64,000 nucleotides of DNA from Fibrobacter succinogenes. Lineage in GTDB: Bacteria > Fibrobacterota > Fibrobacteria > Fibrobacterales > Fibrobacteraceae. The DNA lies in contig CADCBQ010000001.1 in the NCBI GenBank assembly GCA_902799745.1, positions 62,001 to 126,000 on the forward strand, in the 5' to 3' direction. The position numbers and the translations under genes are program-made. The notes beneath the pieces were generated by a model. It saw nothing but the letters and a program-made list of their open reading frames with translations, made no database searches and was not told the DNA's origin. Each line of letters begins with the position of its first letter. The stretch's first letter is position 1. Shown here piece after piece: positions 52,070 through 60,179 of the stretch.

Positions 52070-53602
52070 CTACCACTTGAACCCGGTGCGCAGATACACC
52101 TTTTCATCGTTGAACAATGTAATCTCACCCAAGAAGAAAACGTACTGGCCTTCGTAGCTGATCGAGGGGGTAAGCGAGTATTCCATTTTTGCCCCCTTCA
52201 AGAAATGCTTGTGCAGTTTCATGTGATTCGAAGTCGGAGTCGTATCGTTTACAGCGCTGCCGTAATCAGTTCCCTTCCAGAACCAGGTGTTACGAAGCGA
52301 AGCAAATACATGATGGTCCAAGCGACCATAAGCGGTAAAGTCGATGGTTTGGCTGTTCGGCCCCGCCTGGCTACCCAGCGGGCGGCCCAAGTGCGCCAGC
52401 TGCGCCGTATTCGGATGGAAATGAGAATACACGTAAGGTTCGATGCGGGCGTATTCTGCAATAAAGCCCGATTCCAACAAGTGCGAATTGATCTTGAAAT
52501 CGTGGGCACCGTGCATACCCGCCATCCACGCCCACTTGGCTTCGATGTTGTCATTCTTTACAAGGCTCACAGGACTTTCCATATCGTCGAGGAAGAATTC
52601 CGTATACACACGGAGAGCCCTGAACAAGCGGTAGTTGAAATCGAAGGAAAGGGAACCGTTATTGCTGTCTTCGGAATAGTTTCCCTTTTCCATGAACAAG
52701 GGAACCGTCGGAATAAACAGCCAAGGTTTCAAGTTGTCGTACTGGATTTGCAGTTCGCTAATACCGAATGTAGCGTCACCAACGGCAAGTTCGTAGCGGT
52801 GACCAAAGATATTGCGGGTATTATCGATATTCTTCGCATCCATGCTCGAATAAATGCGCAAGTCGCCGTAGAACGAAAGCACGCGCAACGGGCCAAACTG
52901 CATGTCGAGCGAAAGCATGTTGTACGGGAGAGCGAACTGGTTCAAGCTCAAGTTGTTATAGTAACCCGGGCCCCAGTGCATCACGTCGCGACCAAAATCC
53001 AAACGCAGCCAATCGTAGTTCAGCGCAATGTGCGTGCGGTAGCGCGCGTAGCTCGTGTATTCAAGCCCCGAATTATTTTCTTCTTTCTGGACTTCCAGGA
53101 ATTCACCGTCAAAAGACCTCGGCCATTTCGCCGAATGCGTTTCATCATAGATGCGGGCATCCAAAACGAAATCAATGGAGTCCGCATAACCGCGCAAGTA
53201 AATGCCACCATCAATACTCGGCCAAATGGTATCGCCAAGCGCTTCACCGCCGCGATAATCCATACCACCGACTAAAGACATTGCAAGCGCCATGCGCGGC
53301 GTCGCATTTTCAAAGGAACCATGTCCCGAAACGGACGGGCCGTTTTCATTATCGAAGTAAAGCAACGCGTTCTTTTCGGTCGCCACAAAATTCTTGCGGA
53401 AAGTCGTATCGCGACGCGGGTAAGCAAAGAACTGACGCCCCTCCCCCGTCGTTACGCGATGCAACTCAAACAGCATCGGAGAATTTTCAAGGAGTCGCAA
53501 GTTGCGAACATTTTCGGGACCGACTACAGGCGACGCTGCAAATGCCGGTACAGAAAGCATAGTTGCCAACAAGAAGGCAAACGGCTTAGAAAGTCTTTTC
53601 AT
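52070..53602 (-). CDS. Wzi/capsule-assembly-like outer-membrane barrel
   Basis: About 510 residues. Signal peptide MKRLSKPFAFLLATMLSVPA, then a long beta-barrel with a Wzi-like central motif (RLDFGRDVMHWGPGYYNNLS, ALPYNMLSLDMQFGPLRV). Wzi proteins are outer-membrane lectins that anchor capsule. Without other capsule genes here, function is inferred from the fold only. ATG 53602 is preferred; an in-frame start at 53620 adds six residues before the signal peptide. The protein ends VYLRTGFKW (aromatic last strand). Confidence 0.8.
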   Translation of the reverse strand: MKRLSKPFAFLLATMLSVPAFAASPVVGPENVRNLRLLENSPMLFELHRVTTGEGRQFFAYPRRDTTFRKNFVATEKNALLYFDNENGPSVSGHGSFENATPRMALAMSLVGGMDYRGGEALGDTIWPSIDGGIYLRGYADSIDFVLDARIYDETHSAKWPRSFDGEFLEVQKEENNSGLEYTSYARYRTHIALNYDWLRLDFGRDVMHWGPGYYNNLSLNQFALPYNMLSLDMQFGPLRVLSFYGDLRIYSSMDAKNIDNTRNIFGHRYELAVGDATFGISELQIQYDNLKPWLFIPTVPLFMEKGNYSEDSNNGSLSFDFNYRLFRALRVYTEFFLDDMESPVSLVKNDNIEAKWAWMAGMHGAHDFKINSHLLESGFIAEYARIEPYVYSHFHPNTAQLAHLGRPLGSQAGPNSQTIDFTAYGRLDHHVFASLRNTWFWKGTDYGSAVNDTTPTSNHMKLHKHFLKGAKMEYSLTPSISYEGQYVFFLGEITLFNDEKVYLRTGFKW

Positions 53603-53708
53603 AACGTCTCGATTTTTCAAGAATCAAAAGGGCGTAATTTATTTCAAAAAGATAGCTTTTTATTCCCTGCATACAATTCCACTTACACAATTTGGTGCGA
53701 TTTGTTCC

Positions 53709-53726
53709 GAACGATACAATTCGTTC
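53709..53726. promoter_or_regulatory. Candidate operator: GAACGA-N6-TCGTTC palindrome
   Basis: A perfect 6-base inverted repeat with a 6-base spacer (TACAAT) in the gap between the divergent Wzi-like and carbohydrate-binding genes, about 120 bases from each start. Could bind a dimeric regulator; it could also be chance. Confidence 0.3.
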
Positions 53727-53840
53727 CACTTTCCATTTTCTGTTTTTTCAAAATAACCCTTTTGTCACATTGGTTTTCAAATTTCGCATTGTATCTTTGA
53801 AATCAAGCAAAAAAAACAACCTTCTTTACAAGGACAGAAT

Positions 53841-56021
53841 ATGCTTACATGGAAATGTTTGGGATACTCATCACTCTTTTCGCTGGGGCTCATTGCGGCC
53901 TGTTCAAGCGACAATTCTTCTACGCCAAAAGACGAACTAGGCGACACCCTCGGGGAGTTTTCGGAAGGTGCCACTAGCGTGTGTCTGTACGACGGTTATT
54001 CCGCCATGCAAGGCGCAAACGGAGAAACACTTTGCCTCAATGCCGAAGGCGTACTTGCATTCTGGATCAACGGCGACGGCAGCTACGGATTCCCCGAAGC
54101 GGCCGAGGATAATTCTACGGAAACTTCCGCTCCGGAATCTTCGGCGGCAAACGGTAATACCACGGAACCGAACACGCCAAGCAACGGCGAAGCTGCAGCC
54201 AACAGCTCCGCAAGTGTTTCTGGCTGTACCACGGACAACGCCATATACACCATCAACGGGATTTCTTACTACCTGAATGACGACGGAAGTCTCTTCTATT
54301 TTGACAGCAACTGCAACAAGTTGCCGTTAGCCTCAGCAGAGCCTGCCAGCAGTTCCGCAGCTCAACAAGGCTCACAAAGCTCTTCTAGCGAAGCTGTTGA
54401 ACCGTCCGAAAATAAATCGAGCAGCAGCGAAGCCGTTGCCGCAAGCAGCGCCTCGATCGAAACGCCTTCCAACGGCGACACACCTTCGATTACCTATAGC
54501 ACAAGCGGCGCCACGGTTGAAAACAACAACAACTGCGTCACGGTTACCGGTGGCGAAGTTGTCATCACCTGTGCCGGCGACTATGACTTTAGCGGTTCCT
54601 ATAGCGGTGCCGACGCACAAATCCGCGTGTATTCTCCCAAGAGCGATTCGGGCGTTTACCTGAACCTGCGCGGGCTCACGCTCACCAATACCGCAGACGC
54701 TCCCATTTACGCTCAGATGTCCAGCAAGACCTTCGTGGTCGCCAAAAGCGGAACCACCAACACGCTTAGCGACGGAAGCACCCGTACAAAGTCCTACACT
54801 TACGTGAATTCCAACAACGAAACGAAGGTGGATACCACCGGCGCCTGCATTTACGCCAAGGATGACTTGACCATTAAGGGCGAAGGCACCTTGATCGTGA
54901 AGGGCAACTACAACAACGGTATTCACACTAGCAACGACTTGCGCTTCCGCGGTACCACGACAATCAACGTGACCGCCGCAAATAACGGTTTGAAGGGCAA
55001 GGGCATCGTGGATATCGAAAACGGAACCATTACCATCGCAGCGACCAACGGCGACGGCATCAAGAGCGACGAAGGTGAAGATGAGGGCTCTGTAGTAGAC
55101 AACAAAGGCATTGTCAATATCAAGGGCGGCAACATCACCATTACCAAGGCAGGCGATGACGGCATCCAGGCTTACAACTATATCATCGTCCAAGACTCGG
55201 TTTCCGAGCCGACCATCAAAGTAACATCGACCGGCAAAGGCATCGTCTCTGACAACAGAGTTTACATCAACGCAGGAAAGATCGATATTTCCTCTGGTGA
55301 CGACGGCGTTCATTCCAACCAGAACGTCTACTTTAACGGAGGCTACACGACCATTGCGGCTCCCAAGAATGACGGCGTACACGCCGACTCAACCCTCATG
55401 ATTAACGATGGCACCATCTACGTGACCAATTCCTACGAAGGTCTGGAAGCCTGGTACATCAAGGCAAACGGCGGCATTACCGATGTCTACGGAACCGATG
55501 ACGCCTGGAATGCAGCCGGCGGCAATGACGGATCCGGCAACACCAATCAAGGCGGCCAATCAAACTGGGGATTCGGCCCCGGAGGCGGCATGGGTGGCAA
55601 AATGGGAAACAGCAGCGGATTCTTGACCATTACGGGCGGCGTACACCACGCAAAGACTGGCTCCGGTGACACCGACGGCATTGACAGCAACGGCGAACTC
55701 ACCATTTATGGTGGCGTTGTCATCGTAGAATGCCAAATTAGCGGCGGCATGGGCGGCTCCTTCGATGCCGACGGTTCAGCAAGCCTCACCAGCAAAACGG
55801 TTCTCGGATTCAGTAGCGGTTCCTCGGAAAAGGGCACGAACTATAACGTGAGCTTTACAACCGGCAACTACTACGGAACCTCTAACATCGCATTCAAGCC
55901 CACCATATCGGGTAGATACATGGTCGCTACTACGGGTCAGCCCGCACAAGTAAGCAATACCTCCAGCTATCAGAAGAGCGTCACCTTCCCTTCAGGAAGC
56001 ACCGTCTACTACAACGAATAG
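53841..56021 (+). CDS. Cthe_2159-like carbohydrate-binding beta-helix lipoprotein (DUF4353)
   Basis: A 726-residue lipoprotein: signal peptide ending LGLIAAC (Cys near 21) and long Ser/Glu/Ala/Asn linkers to about residue 210. From about 215 on, repeated right-handed beta-helix turns such as GACIYAKDDLTIKGEGTLIV, NGLKGKGIVDIENGTITIAA and GGNITITKAGDDGIQAY match the Cthe_2159/DUF4353 family, whose founding member from Clostridium thermocellum binds cellulose and polygalacturonate-type sugars. A Gly-rich stretch (WGFGPGGGMGGKMGNSSG) interrupts the helix near 575. It probably binds plant-cell-wall polysaccharide at the surface. AAGGACAGAAT precedes the ATG. Confidence 0.88.
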   Translation: MLTWKCLGYSSLFSLGLIAACSSDNSSTPKDELGDTLGEFSEGATSVCLYDGYSAMQGANGETLCLNAEGVLAFWINGDGSYGFPEAAEDNSTETSAPESSAANGNTTEPNTPSNGEAAANSSASVSGCTTDNAIYTINGISYYLNDDGSLFYFDSNCNKLPLASAEPASSSAAQQGSQSSSSEAVEPSENKSSSSEAVAASSASIETPSNGDTPSITYSTSGATVENNNNCVTVTGGEVVITCAGDYDFSGSYSGADAQIRVYSPKSDSGVYLNLRGLTLTNTADAPIYAQMSSKTFVVAKSGTTNTLSDGSTRTKSYTYVNSNNETKVDTTGACIYAKDDLTIKGEGTLIVKGNYNNGIHTSNDLRFRGTTTINVTAANNGLKGKGIVDIENGTITIAATNGDGIKSDEGEDEGSVVDNKGIVNIKGGNITITKAGDDGIQAYNYIIVQDSVSEPTIKVTSTGKGIVSDNRVYINAGKIDISSGDDGVHSNQNVYFNGGYTTIAAPKNDGVHADSTLMINDGTIYVTNSYEGLEAWYIKANGGITDVYGTDDAWNAAGGNDGSGNTNQGGQSNWGFGPGGGMGGKMGNSSGFLTITGGVHHAKTGSGDTDGIDSNGELTIYGGVVIVECQISGGMGGSFDADGSASLTSKTVLGFSSGSSEKGTNYNVSFTTGNYYGTSNIAFKPTISGRYMVATTGQPAQVSNTSSYQKSVTFPSGSTVYYNE

Positions 56022-56040
56022 AATTCCTCCTAATCCACCA

Positions 56041-56070
56041 AAAAGTCCTCCGCGTTTGCGGAGGACTTTT
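56041..56070. terminator. Bidirectional Rho-independent terminator
   Basis: AAAAGTCCTCCGC and GCGGAGGACTTTT form a perfect hairpin with flanking A/T runs, between the converging carbohydrate-binding gene and pilT. Confidence 0.85.
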
Positions 56071-56090
56071 CTACATGCTCTGTTGGAACG

Positions 56091-57203
56091 TTACATCCAA
56101 GTACGTTCAGACGTACCCGAAATACCGCGAATCTTAAGATCGAAGTCATCGGGGTTCGTGGCTGCATTCATAGCTGTTTCCAAAGAAATCTTTTCTTCTT
56201 CGTAAAGCTTGAGAAGAGCCTGGTCGAACGTCTGGCTGTGATACTGCAAATGACCTTCGGCAATGGCCTGCTCGATCAAGTCGTTCTTATCTTTATCCTT
56301 GATGTATTCCTTGATAGCAGCCGTATTCACGAGGATTTCGGCAGCAGGCACACGGCCATTGCCATCCTTGGTCGGCAACAAGCGAAGCGAAATAATGCCC
56401 GCAAGCACTTCAGAAAGCAGCAAGCGGATTTCATCGTGCTGGTGCGGCGGATACATCGAAAGCACACGGTGAACAGTTTCAGTCGCATTCGTGGTATGGA
56501 TCGTCGCAAACACCATATGACCCGTATCAGCTGCGGTCAAGGCAATCTGCATGGTTTCAAGGTCACGAATTTCGCCCACCAGAAGCACGTCCGGGTCCTG
56601 ACGGAGAGCGGCACGCAGGGCGTTTGCGTAAGAATTGGTATCCACGCCAATTTCACGCTGCGAAATAATCGCCTTGTCATCTTTGTAAAGGTATTCGATC
56701 GGGTCTTCGACCGTAATGATGTTGACCGCTTCTTTCTGGTTAATATAATCAAGCATGGCGGCAAGCGTCGTCGACTTACCCGAACCGGTCGTACCCGTAA
56801 CGAGCATCAAGCCGCGCTTGGTCAAAGCCATTTCGGGAATGATTTCAGGCAAATGAAGTTCAGAGAATGCCGGAATTTTTGCCTTAATGTGACGAATCAC
56901 AACTGCGATAGAACCACGCTGGCGGAACACGTTCACACGGAAACGACCCATGTCGCGGGCGCCCACGGCAAAGTCACATTCCTTATTCGCTTCAAAGCGT
57001 TGCTTTTGATCGCGGTTCATGATATCATCCAAGAAGGAATCCATCATCAAGGCATCAACCTTTACATCGAAGGGGCGCTGCAAGGCACCGTTAATACGGT
57101 AAACAGGCGGAACACCTACGCGCAAGTGCAAGTCAGAAGCACCGCGATTCACCATTTCGCGCAAGAGCTTTTCAATACGAAGTTGCGGTTGCTGTTCAGC
57201 CAT
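56091..57203 (-). CDS. pilT: Type IV pilus retraction ATPase PilT
   Basis: A 370-residue secretion ATPase of the PilT family. Walker A GTTGSGKSTTLAAMLDYIN, Walker B VLLVGEIRDLETMQIALTA, and ATIHT follow the N-terminal PAS-like domain (LLREMVNRGASDLHLRVGVP). The C-terminal AIKEYIKDKDKNDLIEQAI helix is the retraction-type signature region. It powers depolymerisation of type IV pili. No pilin or PilB gene is in the window. The ATG overlaps the stop of the acidic TPR gene by one base (TAATG), so the two are translated together. Confidence 0.95.
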   Translation of the reverse strand: MAEQQPQLRIEKLLREMVNRGASDLHLRVGVPPVYRINGALQRPFDVKVDALMMDSFLDDIMNRDQKQRFEANKECDFAVGARDMGRFRVNVFRQRGSIAVVIRHIKAKIPAFSELHLPEIIPEMALTKRGLMLVTGTTGSGKSTTLAAMLDYINQKEAVNIITVEDPIEYLYKDDKAIISQREIGVDTNSYANALRAALRQDPDVLLVGEIRDLETMQIALTAADTGHMVFATIHTTNATETVHRVLSMYPPHQHDEIRLLLSEVLAGIISLRLLPTKDGNGRVPAAEILVNTAAIKEYIKDKDKNDLIEQAIAEGHLQYHSQTFDQALLKLYEEEKISLETAMNAATNPDDFDLKIRGISGTSERTWM

Positions 57204-59842
57204 TAAGCGTTACCTCCAAACTTTTCGTTGTAGAGTTTTTCCACTTCGGAAAGTCTTGCAGCAATATCTTCATTTTCCGGTTCTTTCTGAGCCAAGTCCT
57301 TGTAAATTTCAAGAGCCTTGCCATACAAACCTTGATCAAAATAAATTTCAGCAAGCGTACGTGTATTCAAGCTTTCATCCAAATCTTGTGCACCACGATC
57401 AAGCGGGGCATCCGGATCATTAATCAACCCAGCAGAAATTTCATCGTCAGAATCACCGGACATCAAGAAATCAACACCCTTGTTCGAAGGTTTCGTTTCT
57501 TCGGGCAAGGAATCGTCATCCATGTCAAACAGACCCTTGAACGCACCGGAAACTTCGGATTCAAGGGAATCCAGATCCTGTGCGGGTTCGGCGGCAGGAG
57601 TTTCCTGAACCGGCTTTTCAGATTCAGCGACAGGCTCTTCGTCTTTTCCGAACAAATTATCAAAAGACCTGTCGATGTCCTTGGAAAGTTCTTCTTCGGC
57701 CGGTTTGTCAAAGTTTTCTTCAATCGGAGCACCTGTCAGTTCCTGGTCGTTCGATTCCGGTTCGACCGTTTCTGCCGGAGCAGATGCTTCGGGCAAATCC
57801 AAATCATCGTCGGTGTTACCGAACATCGATGCAAACGCACCGCCCATTTCTTGAGCGAGATCAGAAACACCTTCGGCCTTCACTTCGGGCATTTCCAGTT
57901 CGGTTTCAGCCTGGTTCACTTGTTCTTCAAGAGATACAGATTGACCCTGAGCCTGTTCTACAGGTTCAACAGTGGCAGCCGCTTCGGCCGGTTTTTCTTC
58001 GGGCAGGTCATCGTCTGCACCAAAGATCGAATCAAAGGCGCTGTCTACGCTAAAGGCCGTTTCTTGCGTCACCTTCGGTTCTTCGACTTCGGCAGGGGCT
58101 GCTTCAGCGGGCTTGTCGTCGGCAAACAGATTGTCGATCGGAGATTCAAGTGCCGGAGCGTCGTCAGCGGCAGCGGGTTCTTCCGCAGGCAGTTCAAGAT
58201 CTGCAACCGGTTCTTCGGCCGGGGTATCGATCGAGAAGGAATCTTCTGCAGGAAGTTCAAGAGATTCTTCTTGCGGAGCGGCAGTCTGCGGTTTCTCTTC
58301 GGGCAGTTCGTCTTCACCGAAGATCGAATCAAAGGCGTTATCAATCGTCGTCGGTTCGTCGGCAGCAGGAGCCTTCAAAGCAGGTTCTTCAAGAGCCGGT
58401 TCATCAGCGGTCAGGTTCATGTCTGCAGGTGCAGACTTTTCGAACAAGCCGCCTTCTTCAGCGGGAGCTTCCTCAGCAGGTTCCTGCGGAGCTGCAGCCT
58501 GCGGTTTTTCTTCGGGCAATTCGTCTTCACCGAAGATATCGCCAAAGGCATCGTCAATGCTCTGCGGTTTGTCTTCAGCAGGCTTTGTAACTTCTGCAGA
58601 CTTCTCGAACAAGCCACCCGTAAAGACTTCATCTGCAGAAACTTCGTCGCTAGAAGATGCTTCGGCAGGCACTTCTTCGGAGGTGCCTTCGGCAAGCGGA
58701 GATTCTGCAAGGGATTCAATGGAATCATCAGCAAAGATGCTGGAAATGGATTCTTCAGCCGGTTCCTGCTTTGCTTCGCTAGCGGGCTTTTCTTCGGGCA
58801 ATTCGTCTTCGCCGAAGATATCGCCAAAGGCATCGTCAATGCTCTGCGGCTTGTCATCTACTGCAGGCGTATCAAAGACGGAGGCAGCATTGGACAACGC
58901 ATTGTCGTCGATGCTAGCCGGGACATCGGATGCCGGAGCAGCGGCTGCAGAGAACGGACTGGAGCTGGTCGTTTCTTCAGGTTCAAGATCATCGTCCAGA
59001 CCGAACATGTCGGACAGGGCCGAGGACACATCGGAGCCCGAAATATTTTCTTCGGCGCCAAAATCTTCGACAAGGCCTTCGGATTCATCGGTCTTGATGG
59101 AATCCATAGCCGATTCAAGCGATGCAGACAGGTCTTCCATCGTAGAATCGTCAGCGGAATCACCGTTGGGCAACATGGCGGCAAGAGAGGCAAACGGATC
59201 GTCAGCCAAAGCATCGTCAGAAACATCCGTACTGGATTCTTCGGCCGGGGCATCAATCGATTCAGCGGTAGCGGGCATTTCGAACGAATCCGTACCGGCA
59301 TCCTCGGTCTTAGGTTCAGAGTCGTCACCGAAGGACAAATCACTCGGTGCAGATTCTTCGGCAGCAGCCTGGGCCATATCCGGCGTGCTGTCGGACATGA
59401 CAAATTCGGAATCCGCAGTCGCGGCGGCAGCGGCAGCCACCGTACTTTCAAGCACGACGTCGTATTCTTCTTTCCAGAACTTGTTCAGAGGATCCATATC
59501 GTGCAAACGACGGTAACAGACGTTTCGCTCCGCTTCCATGCCAAGCTTGTCGTAGGCATCACCCATGAGCTGCTGGGCAGCCAGGTTGAACGGATCCATT
59601 ACGATGATACGTTCACATTCATCGACACAAGGCTGATACGATTCGAGCTGGATAAGAATCTTCGCACGAACGAGCCTTGCCGAAATATCGTTCGGGTACA
59701 ACGTGAGACCGCCATCGACTCTCTGGAGAGCCTTGTCCAGTTCCCCCGCCTCGCGTTCGAGATCTGCAAGCCAGGCAAACACCATGGAATTGGAGTTTTT
59801 CTTGCCGACAGACTTTCTGAGTGATTCCAACGTCACCGCCAT
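57203..59842 (-). CDS. Large acidic protein with TPR ends and repeated AF-IFG-LPEE motifs
   Basis: About 879 residues, very rich in Glu, Asp, Ala, Ser and Pro. The first ~130 residues are TPR-like (KALQRVDGGLTLYPNDISAR, AQQLMGDAYDKLGMEAERN), and the last ~50 also (LAEIYFDQGLYGKALEIYKD). Between them a short motif of the type AFxxIFGxDDxLPEE recurs about eight times, e.g. DDAFGDIFGEDELPEEKP twice and DSAFDSIFGADDDLPEEKP. No signal peptide is seen, so it is likely cytoplasmic. Because it is translationally coupled to pilT it may be a FimV-like organiser of type IV pili; that link is inference. Confidence 0.85.
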   Translation of the reverse strand: MAVTLESLRKSVGKKNSNSMVFAWLADLEREAGELDKALQRVDGGLTLYPNDISARLVRAKILIQLESYQPCVDECERIIVMDPFNLAAQQLMGDAYDKLGMEAERNVCYRRLHDMDPLNKFWKEEYDVVLESTVAAAAAATADSEFVMSDSTPDMAQAAAEESAPSDLSFGDDSEPKTEDAGTDSFEMPATAESIDAPAEESSTDVSDDALADDPFASLAAMLPNGDSADDSTMEDLSASLESAMDSIKTDESEGLVEDFGAEENISGSDVSSALSDMFGLDDDLEPEETTSSSPFSAAAAPASDVPASIDDNALSNAASVFDTPAVDDKPQSIDDAFGDIFGEDELPEEKPASEAKQEPAEESISSIFADDSIESLAESPLAEGTSEEVPAEASSSDEVSADEVFTGGLFEKSAEVTKPAEDKPQSIDDAFGDIFGEDELPEEKPQAAAPQEPAEEAPAEEGGLFEKSAPADMNLTADEPALEEPALKAPAADEPTTIDNAFDSIFGEDELPEEKPQTAAPQEESLELPAEDSFSIDTPAEEPVADLELPAEEPAAADDAPALESPIDNLFADDKPAEAAPAEVEEPKVTQETAFSVDSAFDSIFGADDDLPEEKPAEAAATVEPVEQAQGQSVSLEEQVNQAETELEMPEVKAEGVSDLAQEMGGAFASMFGNTDDDLDLPEASAPAETVEPESNDQELTGAPIEENFDKPAEEELSKDIDRSFDNLFGKDEEPVAESEKPVQETPAAEPAQDLDSLESEVSGAFKGLFDMDDDSLPEETKPSNKGVDFLMSGDSDDEISAGLINDPDAPLDRGAQDLDESLNTRTLAEIYFDQGLYGKALEIYKDLAQKEPENEDIAARLSEVEKLYNEKFGGNA

Positions 59843-59851
59843 AAACACCTC

Positions 59852-60097
59852 TTAGAGCAAAATTGCTTCGTCCGCCAAAAGAACCGGAATTCCTTCGCGA
59901 ACCGGATATACCCTGGAATTGTCTTCAGTAGCAAGAGCCTCGGTCAAAGGCTCCGTCACACTTTCGCCAGCGACGTTCTTGAGCGTACCGGCAGAAATAG
60001 ATTGATTCAAGGCGGCCAAGCATTCGTCAGACGCCAATTTCAGCTTTCCCCTCGTTTCAGGGCAGCAAAGAATATCCAAAAGATTTGTATCGAACAT
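59852..60097 (-). CDS. Trm112-family protein (UPF0434-like)
   Basis: An 81-residue protein; MFDTNLLDILCCPETRGKLK and VYPVREGIPVLL match the bacterial Trm112/YcaR-like family. It has two adjacent cysteines (CC at 11-12) but lacks a second CxxC pair. Trm112 proteins activate methyltransferases; bacterial ones have no fixed role. It lies 9 bases upstream of the acidic TPR gene and is probably cotranscribed. Confidence 0.8.
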   Translation of the reverse strand: MFDTNLLDILCCPETRGKLKLASDECLAALNQSISAGTLKNVAGESVTEPLTEALATEDNSRVYPVREGIPVLLADEAILL

Positions 60098-60179
60098 AAA
60101 ACCTTAATAATCAAATACTTACACAAAAAATAACTTCATTTTTGCGTAATGTGTAAAGATATTGTAAGGATTTTCGGTT

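Noticed and set aside
57332..59824. Very long plus-strand open frame opposite the acidic TPR gene
   Set aside because: Composition is Arg/Phe/Gly-rich nonsense expected from reading the complement of Glu/Ala/Pro codons; the minus-strand protein has TPRs and repeats.
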